A stretch of 64,000 nucleotides of DNA from Undaria pinnatifida. Its lineage: Eukaryota; Sar; Phaeophyceae; Laminariales; Alariaceae. The notes under the pieces are model-generated. The model saw nothing but the letters and a program-made list of their open reading frames with translations. It was not told where the DNA came from and ran no database searches. The position numbers were made by a program, and so were the translations under genes. Below are positions 41,701-53,200 of the stretch, one piece after another; the stretch's first letter is position 1; every line of letters starts with the position of its first letter. The DNA lies in NCBI GenBank assembly GCA_012845835.1, contig JABAKD010000011.1, forward strand, positions 11,661,865-11,725,864, given 5' to 3'.

Positions 41701-44700
41701 TCCTTCCTCACTTGAGCTGCTCTATACCTCACAATATATATAGAAACATACAAGGTTTTACCCCGATGGGCAACCCCATGGTCTAGCTACAACGAAACAA
41801 GTGCAAAACAAATAATAATATTCCCACGATTTTGGGCTAAGGAACACCATCCTTCAGAAAAACGTTTTAGCGAAAAACAAACGCTACCTCTATCGCAGCA
41901 CGCGTCGGGAAAACATCCCCAAATCGTGGAATGACGGTGACGGCGTCGGCCCCACGAAGTAGCCTCGGTTGCGAGGGTAAGGTGGGGGTGTCCGAACTTC
42001 ACCGCAAGGACTATACGGCACGCGCGCAAGCACGGTGATACTCGTTCTACCACTCTTTGCTAGACTCTTGAACCTATCGTCCTCGTTGTCGTTGTTTTAG
42101 TCGATATGCATGGTTCACAGGCGTTAATACTATATAACAACATCCGTCTGCCGACACCCATACCCATACCCTTTCCGCTCCCCGCAGGCTGTACCTGATG
42201 AAAGGCCTCACAACGCGATTTACCCGTCCAACGCCGCCGAGCCCGGGCCTTGTCACCCGCAAGAGCTTGGGCATCCCTCCCCGCCCTTTGAGCCCCCCCG
42301 AAGACTCCGCTCAAGCTGCCTTCGGTTTGGATACGGACGTCGCTCCAACATCTACTCCCCAAGACTCCGCCCACGCTGCTTCCGGTTCGGAAACGGAACC
42401 CACGACAACCTCTACCCCCCAAGACTTTGGTCAACCTTCCCCCGGTCTGGGCAAGGAAGCAGCGCCGATATCCACCAGAAAACAAAGCGGCGGAGCGGAT
42501 GGCGGAAGTCTGTCGTGCGAGGCCCTTTACCTTGTCCCTCAGACGCTGTACAAACTACATCCAGATTTTGATCGGCTTGTAGCCGGCGTGCTCACGAGCG
42601 ATGCTTCCGGTTGTGTGGTGTTTATTGAAGCTTTTGAGACGGCTATGACGGAGGCCTTGGTGAGGAGAATGTCGCAGGCGCTGCTGGAAGCTGGGGTTGG
42701 GTTCGAGCGAGTCATCTTCATTCGTCGGTGGGTGCGTTAGGTTTACCCTGGCTGTTTTGTGTGCCACACGACTGCTGTAGCACTGGCAGGAGCGCGTCGG
42801 TGTTAAGAGTATGCAATAACCTATTTTAAGATGTACAAGAATACGAAAAGCATTTTCTAGTTGTAGACATATCCCATACGCCATGGGCCGCACGCACAAC
42901 GCACTGAGGGGCACGCGTGCGCTGACCGCGGAGCAGCAGTCCAGTTTTTGCCAAGGATGCGCAAAGTTTGAGTAGTGCCACTGTTCGGTGAAGGTGCTCA
43001 GGGGTGAAAAAGATAAGGCATTGCGCTCAGTTACAGGAATTGACCGTACATCTCACGACAAGACCTTACGGCAGCCATGCCCCACCTGAAAGTCCCGGAA
43101 TTCAGAACGTCTCCGAAAAAACGGCAGACTTTCATATGAACGGTAGCTTACAGCAGTTGTCCTGGAGAAAAATGTCCAACTCCTAAAATCGTCCTAGTCA
43201 AACTCCAAGTGTTTTGCACCATGTCGGGAGTGCGGCGCTAAAAGGGTGAACATAATATAATCGCAACGGTAACGGCGCTCGTTGCTCTACCGCGTGACTA
43301 TAGGTTATATTTGTCCTGCATGCCAAGTTTACCAGGGCATCCTGTCACAGCAGGCGTGGTTCTAGCTGGTTCTGCGGTGATGTTGTCAGATTTTACGCTG
43401 CAAAACATTTTCTGCTGTACCGGTTATGAGCCTCGTGTTGCGGGGGAACCTGCGTCTACTTGTCCACTCTCTTGTTCTGCTTTGTTCTTCATACTCCTGT
43501 TGCGCTTTTGTTGTGCGTAGTCTTGTTCTTCTTTGTTATCCATACTCCTGTTCCGCTTTGTTATGCATGCTCCTGCTCCGCTTTGATGTGTATAGTCTTG
43601 TTCTTCTTAATTATGCATACTGTCGTTCTGCTGTATAATGCGTACTCCTGTTCTGCTTCGTTGTGCATCCTCCTCTGTTCTGATGCATACTCCTGCCGCG
43701 CTATGCATACTCCTGCTCGTGATGCATCATGCTGTTCTGTCCCCGAAACGACGCGAACATGCATCTTCCCCTTTGCTTCTACGTGCCAGGTTGGGGTTAG
43801 ACGAGTTTGCTGCCGTTGTGGAGATGGTGGATGTCGTGCTTGACCCGTTTCCAGTGGGAGGTGGGCGGTCTTCCCTAGAGGTGTTTGCCGTGGGCACTCC
43901 CATTGTCATGCTCTACAATCGGACCTCCATCTTACAGGTAAAGTTAGTCGTTCCCGCAATTAAGGGACCTGTAAAGCACACGACGACGTCTACCGAATAA
44001 AAACGACTTCCTCCTACAGCGTCGGTAAACTGCGTGGCGTGAGGTTGATACGAAATATTGTTCTGCACGAAATTGCAAATGTATCAACACCGTCGGAACG
44101 CTGATCACTGATCGTTTATGATGCGTTGGCTTGATCGCGTTTCCAACAGCTCAAGTTAAAAGAGACAGTCTCTGTAGACGAAATGCCGTAGCTGGCACTG
44201 CAGACTCATGCCACGGTGGGGGTGCAACACCATTTTTTTTCTAATAAATTTGTCACGGCGAGCAACAGACATTCTTCCATTTTTATGTAAACAAACCCGA
44301 GTTGCAGGACCTCGGAGGGATAGCATAGGAGGGGATCGACCAACGTGCGTGGGCTCAGATGGAGAGCTGGGGTAGGTCGATCACCTGGACAAAGCACGAA
44401 AACATTGAAATTGTGAACCTGTGAACTTGAGCACCGTGAACCTGTGAACTGAGCGCTGAGATTGAATAACTGCCACGAAACGCTTGCACCTACGACACCT
44501 GGAGCGCTATCTGCACGCTCGCTCGTGATCCGTCCCGCTCGACAAATTCGTCCGCTCGCTTGAATCAAGAAGCAGCCAGGTCATACGCGATATGCTTGAA
44601 TACGAGTCTCGCTTTCGGCGCCTCACACGTAAGAAGAAGTGGCAGGAAAAGTAGCAAAATCGCGGAGGGCACAGGGTGCCCTCCCCGTCACAAATTGCTT

Positions 44701-46534
44701 GACCCAAACCCGATTCTATGGAGAAAACTAAAAGCGCTACCCGAGGAACAACACCATGGTCTATTAATAGGTTCAGAACGAAACACATAGCAACAATAAT
44801 AACAGTGGATTTCCGGCGATTTTGGGCCAAGGAGTGCCATCGTTCAGTCGTTCAGCAAACATTTTCAGCCGAATAGTGCTACCGCTATTATCGTGCCCCG
44901 CGTCAGCATAGCCAAGCGCCCTTCTCGACACGCCTGTCTCCTCATTCTTGACATGCTTCCCTCGTCGTTTTCGACACGTTTGTCTCTTCGTGCTCGGCAA
45001 TTTTGTCTCGCTATTGATATCTGCCGTCATTGTTCTCCTCGTGGATCCCTGTGTCGTACGAGAGATAGGCCTCTGTGTCAAAAAGAGCTGCGTTTCAGTC
45101 ACAATAAACCGTGTCGCGTCGTCACTCCCTTCTCATGTCAGCTGACCTACGGTATGTACGCCACGATGGGGCTGGAGGGATCTCTTGTCGAGGCGAACGT
45201 CTACAGCACTCCTGTGGTGAGGAGGGGGAGTTATCGTCAGGGTATGCGACATATTCAAAGTTTTTGTGGCTGCTCTCATATTAATTCATTGCCATAGCCT
45301 AGCTCGTGGTCACAGGGCAGGTCCGATAACTCTGGAGTCGAAGGATACCTCACAAGGGAAATGAAAAAAACAAAACGCATAATTGAAGCACCTTTTGGAG
45401 TATAGGAAGACGACGACTTGGTGTTTGCGCGGTTTAATTCACCATGAGCAACGCTAGCGTGTTTGCGAGATAACAAGTTTGGTTGGGTAAGAGTTGGGTA
45501 GGAAAACACGTAATAATATTATATTAAAATCGTCGAACATCACAATGCAACGCCAATTCAACCCAACAATATTCAGTGAAAACATAGGTACCAGGCAGCC
45601 GGTCGCCCCGGTGGTCTAGTGGTAACCCTCGAATACTACTAGCGTTGGTCCTTGAGTTCGATTCCCACCGAGGTGAGATTTGACTTTATTTGTAAAATTG
45701 CAAAAACAAGTGTCAACTGCTGAGAACGCCTATCAGCGTGGGTAGGTGCAATTCGACGCGAGTCGACGAGGGAAGAAAATGCCGATTTTTGGTCGGGATA
45801 AACATGAAGGCACGTACCGTAGTGGAGAATGGGGAGGAGAGCCCGCCATAAGACCCCGGATCGAGAGTGGTGCGAGGATAATAAATGGGATGGAAACAAA
45901 AAGGCAAGAAATAAGTTTTCGTGCGATTTTTATTATTTTTTAAAACATTTTTTCGTGGGTTGGTTGGCCTCGGGTTATGATGTCCGTCGGTTTCCGTATT
46001 ATCTTTGTATTTTTTCCGACCCCAACGAATTTGTAAATCGAAAACACTCTATGATCTATACTAAATGTGACTTGCTCAAATGCTCCGAGAACTGATGGAT
46101 TTCATTCGCCCTCATCAAACCAAGGACTCGTGCAAATCATCTCAGCGCCGGTTTATTTCCACGACGTCCTACTACCCTCGCAAGCACTTGGATGCGTCTA
46201 GCCCTGACCCCCAGATCCATTTTTATTTGGCAAGAGGAATGACCCGTCCAGCGACCAAAACAGCGTTCAGTTGATATCGGAGACCTTGTGGATCGACGCG
46301 TTTGGGCGTTAAGTTTCAGCAGTTCCCATTGCAAGTCCACTGCGTCAAATATGTCAGGAGACTGTCAGTCAAGGGAACACACCCAGCGGTCAAGGGTGTA
46401 AGACCGATCGTTCCACACTAAAACTTAGTAGTGTGGCGTCAGTCAAGGTGAATTATTGGAAACTTGCCGTCGGCCTAAGGGCTGAACATGCCGTCTGCTG
46501 ACATCTCTGGCCGACGCACGCTACTCCTACTACT

Positions 46535-46618
<84 letters not shown>

Positions 46619-46694
46619 TACTACTAGTCTACTACTACTACTACTACTACAAGCACTACTACTACTACTACCACCACCACTAATACTACTACTA

Positions 46695-46742
<48 letters not shown>

Positions 46743-46776
46743 GTCTACTGCTACTACTACTACTACTACTAGTAGT

Positions 46777-46839
<63 letters not shown>

Positions 46840-46850
46840 ATACTACAAGC

Positions 46851-46886
<36 letters not shown>

Positions 46887-47095
46887 GCTACTACGACGAC
46901 GACGGCTACGCCTACTACTACTACTACTACTATTACGACTACTACTACAACAACAACTACTACTACGAAGACGACGACTACGACGACTACAACAACTACT
47001 ACTACTACGAAGACGACGACTACGACTACTACTACTACTACTACTACTACTACCGCTACTACTACTCCTGCTGCTACCACTACTACTATTACTAC

Positions 47096-47154
<59 letters not shown>

Positions 47155-47196
47155 ACTACTACTACTACTACTACTACGCCTACTACTACGACTACG

Positions 47197-47246
<50 letters not shown>

Positions 47247-50200
47247 GACTACTACTATTACTACGCCTACTACTACGTGTTATAAGGCTTAGTTTGAGTA
47301 AGCTATTGGTTAACCTTTTGCAAATGGTCAAACAGACTAATATCCCACTAATACCCTAACAAATGGCGTCGTCGACAGGACATGGGTTTGTTGGGTGGTG
47401 GGTTCAAGTGCCACGTCCACCATAATAAACTTTCTCAGACTTTCCCCATTTCGAACTTGAGAAATAATCTCCCCGGTATACCCAGGAAATGAAACGGCTT
47501 GGATATATTGACAGGTCCGCCCGTATATCCGGCCGACCTGCTATCCCGCCGTTTCAGGGGGGAAGAGTGTTATAAGGCTTAGTTTTGGGTAAGCTATTGG
47601 TTAACCTTTTGCGGGTGGTCAAACAAACTAATACCCCACTATTACCCGAACATACTACTACCACCACTGCTACTACTACTACTACTACTACTACTATCGT
47701 TGCCGCTAATAACAGCACGGTAGGGCTGCCCCTATATTCCCTCGAGGAGATACGCACCTCACCCCAAAACGATTTTTGTTCGAAGAAACGAGGAACAATC
47801 CCATGGCCTATTAATAGGAACCAGGAGTATGCAATTAACACTATTGCGGGGGAATAAAGTACCCAAAACCAAAAACGTGGTTGGCAAAAACAGGGTAATG
47901 TATGCCAAGTAGGCCTTTGGGTTGATCGTGTTTTTTTTTCTCTGATTGCTATCCCCCCCCCACAACGTTGTAAAACCCAAACGAGATTCCAACGGTGTTT
48001 GGCAGTTCCTCAGTTAGTTCGATTTTTTCTAGCCAGAAAAACGCTACCTCTACAGTAGGGTGCATCATGTCGCAAAAATGTAAGATACACCCTCTCCCGT
48101 CCTGGCTACATACATACCGTGATATCTTGGTTGCCCCGCATCTGCAACGCATCACGGAAAACCGTTTGGGAACAAGGGATTCCCCTATCGCAGAACGCGT
48201 CCCGTGGTTTTCCCCTCTCCTGTTCTGACCATGCTGTGGCACCTCGATACCCTACACGGACGTTGCCTCGCCTGCTTTTCTTACCTTTGTTCACGCTGTA
48301 ATGGGGAAAGCATGTGTGCGTTGTCCTGTCTGCAGTCTCTGGTCACATACTCTGAGGACGGCTTCATACACAGTGCGGTCGCGATTGCCACCGATTCGGA
48401 ACTCAACGCCCGCTTAAGGGAGGTCATCCTTGCAAAAAACCATCGGTGAGTTTTGCGAGCCACCGATTCGGAGCTCAACACCCGCGTAAGGGAGATCGTC
48501 CTTGTGACAAACCAACACCCGTCGGTGAGTTTTTCGATAGGGGAGAGGGAGTGGCGAACAGAAAGCGACGCGCATTACGTGACCACCTTCAGACACAAGA
48601 AGAGCGATTTAATGATAACAAGGAGTTGCGATCCTATCATCCATCTAGGAACAGTGAACAGCAATACGACTACCATCATGACGCTGGGGGCGTGTCGTGC
48701 AAACTCCGTGCATTCATTGCTAGTGCGGATACATCCTCCACCTCCCCAGCATCCCAGGTTTCTTGGCGCTGCTGAGGCTGTAATCGCTAAGTTTATCGTT
48801 TCTCTCTTTGGTCCCAAAAGCGCCAAGCCACCACAGCGGCTCTAAGGAGATTTCGACTTTTTTTTGTTTTTTCATGCAGTGTTGAGCTTGTAGCGTCGTT
48901 GCCTGTTTGAGGGGGGCCGTCTATAGCCGCTTGCGGCGATTGGCGAAAAAAAAACAGCGCCATCCCGATGCATATTTCCGCTGTCAATTTCATCCGCTTT
49001 TGTTTTGGCGGAGTCTACATCGACCCTGATGTCACTTAACACGCGTGCTACGATTGAGGCAGTAAGGTATACCACTTTTTGGCTGAAAACGTTTTCTGGA
49101 TGACGGGTCTCCTTATTGACCCATTTCCAACTCCTAACATTATTCTATCCTAGTCTAACTCCAAGTGTTTTGTACAGATGTCGGAACTGCGGTGCTAAAA
49201 GGGGTTATCGGGTTGTTGTTGCTGTTTGTTTGTTTTTTTTCCCTATCTTTTTTATTGTATACCCCTCGCCTAGGCCTAGGTGATGGATTATTCATCGGGC
49301 AGCACTTCATTTTTCTCCGAATCAGGGTTCGGGCTATATTTGATTAAATAATATTTTAAGGACGTCAGCCGTGAGTTCGACGAATTTCGGGTCAATACTC
49401 ATCTTTGCAAGCTGCGTTGTTGGTACTTGTAATATACTATATGGGTGAGTTTTTATAATGAGGGGTCCTATTTTTCGTCCACTATAATGGTAAGTTAAGT
49501 GTTGATATTTAAACTTTATTTAGGTGGGGGATTTTGAGTTAGATGCAACATCATATATATCTATTTTATAAATATATTACTATAGCTTCCACTATACTGC
49601 TCTATCATATGCATGGTAGGTGGTAAATTTTGTTTTTTCTCCCCCGTGCTTTGATATCGGGCGGAGTACCAATACAGAGTATTTTTAACGTGTAGAGATC
49701 CTCAAGTTGGGAGCCTAAAACAAAACATGGTGAAGCTGTGCCTCGGTAGCATGTGTCTACTATGAGGTGGTCTGAGGTTGCACTCTGCTACTTGCTACGT
49801 TAGAAGTGCACTGGCTCTTTTTTCCTCCTGAGGGTGGTTGCTTGATGGACTACTCTATACCCCACCCAAGAAGTTGTTTTGAACATCAAAAGTGCAACCC
49901 GATGACCAGTCTCATGTCCTACTAACTGTGTAGTATAAGGTAAAAAACAAAAACGAACGAAAAAAATGACAAAAAACGAAAAATGGCGTTCCGAAGAGGT
50001 GGGGTTAAGGAGCCCCGCCGTTCAGATTTTTGTGTTTTCGTCAAAACCTGCTACCGCCATCGTAGCACGCGTCTTATTCTGAATCCAAGTATTTGTTCCT
50101 GGTGGTAGGGGCTTCCCTACCTCATATTATAGCTGCAGGTGGTTTTCCTAATTGATAATTGTCTTGCCGATGAGCATGCAAATTGTTTCGTTTTCTTGAT

Positions 50201-53200
50201 TTTTTCCGTTTCGAAAGGGATATACGGTCCTGAGAGTCGATTTCTACACTAGGAAATGTAGTCATTGGCAACAGCTATCGATCACACTATGAAACACATC
50301 AAAATTTGATATTGGCTGTGAGTCGAGAAACAGGTTATTATACAAGAAAATTTGAAATTCGGGAGGAGTCGCCTTTCGAATAAAATGCCGATTTCTTAAA
50401 TTATCTGTTTTCGAGCCTCCCAGTCCTTATTATTTCGATTTTTTTCTGGTGCGATCGATAGCGGTCGTCAATAACAGCATTTTTCAAGTGTAGAACGACA
50501 ATCAGAAAAACGTATATATTTCAAAACAAGAGAAATTGTTCATTATAAAATGTCTCTCAGGAGAATATACCTCGAAGCATCTCTTTCAAAACAAGAGAAG
50601 TTGTACATTCTCAACGGAAATACCATTTTTTTCTCAATTCGAAAAATCCTCTGTTTTATGCGCGTTCTACATTAGTCTGCCAGGTACCAATTATTAATAG
50701 TCCATGGAATCAAGTCCACGGTGTCGCTTACATTATCGGCTGTTGCGCAAGGTATGGTATGTACAGACCTCCTCGAGAGAGGAGGTTCAGCAGATGAAGG
50801 TGCTGTGTCCCTACTGTCGCATGTTTCGGACACATGTTTTTCTTTTTCGCTTTTGCCGCGTTTCGACTGCTGTCCTCAGTCTTTACGAGGAGGACGACGC
50901 CGTCACAGGGTGGGAAGACGTCATCGAAGGGATCATCAGCTGTCCCACCTCCCCCGCCTCTATCCGCAAATATTAACATACACACGTGTTGACATGGTCG
51001 GAACGGTAACTAAAGTAAAATCAACATTTACAATGTTCAAAACATTCCAATTTCATTTCCCCCCTCTCACTTCGACTGTCCGCGCTCAGTGTGTACGGCT
51101 CGGATCCCATAATGGCAACTTGATGTGGTTTGGTTTTTGGGGGGGTTCTGCGTTTACCCTACCCAGTCGCACATTCTGTGAGATTTGATTTCAAATTTCG
51201 TCTTTCTTCCCACGTTTTGATTGTCCTCACTCAGTCTGTACGAGCAGGACGACGTCATCTCCGAATGGGAAGACTTCCTGGAGGGGATCGCCAGCAGTCC
51301 CCGTCCTCCAGCAGTAGAGCGCCACACTCTCGCCGTCGACGCCTCCGATTTTACAAGGAAACCCGAATGGCGCAACCACCCCAAAAGCCCCAATGACAAT
51401 GTTGATGCTATCGACGCCTCGGACCTTAAGAGGAAAGCCCAATGGTGGAGCCACCCCAAAGGGCGCAGCCACAATGTCAACGTTGCCGAAGCCCAAGGCG
51501 ACAGCAAAACCGCAAGCTCCCGTAAACGCGCTCAAGAAGATCGAAAAACTGCGCGCAATGACGGTATTGCCAAAGCTCAAGACAGCACAAGAAAAACAAA
51601 ACCCGTTAACCGCGCTGATGGCCACCGAAAAAGCGGACGCAATGACAATAACGTCGCAGCCCAAGACGACAATGAAAGCGTCCGCAAGGAAAATATTGTC
51701 GAAGCCCAAGAAAAACCAAAAACCACGAGCTACTTTCAAACTAGCCGTGGCGGCGACGCCGGCGACAGCAGCGACCGGAACGATACGTGTCCCACACACA
51801 CTATCCAGAGTACCAGCGCCGCCGACGGTCGTCGTTCGCAGGGGGGTACCGACGGCCCGCAACACGCCCCTGGTGCTGCCACCCGAAATGAGGCAACTAG
51901 TGTTGATCTTGATGGGGCGATTGACACCGTCAACGAAGGGGCGGATAAGGATAAGTTCTTACAGATGGGTGAACACGCTGGTGTTGGCTCCGAGATCGGG
52001 TGCGCTGATGTGGCGACAAGACGCGGAGATAGAATCGAGGAACCACCACATGGGACGTCGATGCCGTCGGAATTGTCGCTCGACCAGTCTTCGGTTTTCC
52101 ACCAAGCTCGCGACACGGAAGATGGAAGAGTGGAACCGTCACACGGGACGTCAACGCCGTTGGTACCGCTCGACCGGTCTTCGACACTTCACCAATCAGG
52201 CGATGCGGAAGATAGACAGGAGGAACCGCACAGCGCGTCAACGCTGTTGGCATCGTCGCTCGGCGTTTCTTCGGCGATTCGCCAATCAGGCGACGTAGAA
52301 GTCGCAGATAATTTAGCGGAAGACAGCACACCGGAGCTTCTCTACGCGATTGAGTTCTCTGTTGCGTCCCCGCACAAAGACACCAAGACCGTTCAGCTCT
52401 TGGCCGAGGTGAGCGACTCACGGAGGTTCATCCACCTTTACGGTACAACGGCGATGTATCAATACGACGGGCCGTGAGTTGAGAGTTTGTTGGTCGAAGC
52501 GAGGAAGAATGATTTGGGACCTTATCGTCGAAATCCCACGCACCGCAGGCCGTTTGCTACCCCTGCTTGACGTACACGGCGCGTTCATACTTATACTGCT
52601 ACGCCTCACTTGGGGCAGATCCTTACGACAGCAAGCGATCGTTCGATGCGCCAAAGCACTTGAATTATCGCTAAAAACGAAGCTACAACGCACTTGTATT
52701 GTCACCGAAAAGCACCATCGGCACCCCTTCGAAAGCCTGGGCCTTCGCTTCGGCTGCATTTCGTGTTCCCAGCCGCCCCCGCCATAGTTGTTCATGCATC
52801 AGCTTGTGATTTGTTGTTCACCTCTGACAGGACCATGGTCTAGACGACGATCTACATAGTCTACAGTAGATCGTGTAGCTGCCGTTATGATATACAGACT
52901 GCAGGATCTGTTTATGTGGAGTACACATCCAACCCCGAAAGCATGTGCTAGGTCGTGCAGGTCGTACGGCTCCCACTCGGCAACATGAGCCGTTATTTAT
53001 AGACCATACATATCTTTCTTGAAATATCTAGATCATCAAACGTTGGGAGCGATGATGTGTGCGGCGTGCGACTTTTTTTTTGATACGACGGACACATGCC
53101 TCCGCGGCTATGCTTTGCTGCTTCACTACTACTGCTGTAGGTTTTCGAAGGGGACGATCCCATGGCGGTGGCAAGCGAGTTAAGGGACGAAGGAGCTCTG

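Noticed and set aside
45605-45676. Functional tRNA gene
   Set aside because: A- and B-box-like strings are present, but the acceptor arm pairs imperfectly, the anticodon arm is unclear, and the sequence recurs with a shared non-tRNA tail.
46488-47080. Poly-Thr and poly-Val frames
   Set aside because: These are products of the CTA triplet array read in different frames.
51227-51865. 212-codon minus-strand frame
   Set aside because: It is antisense to GT41 exon 13, whose strand and phase are fixed by the LYEQDDVISEWEDF block.
51393-52298. 301-codon plus-strand frame in an alternative register over exon 13
   Set aside because: The register continuous with the conserved GT41 end is the other one; this frame is Lys/Pro-rich shadow sequence.
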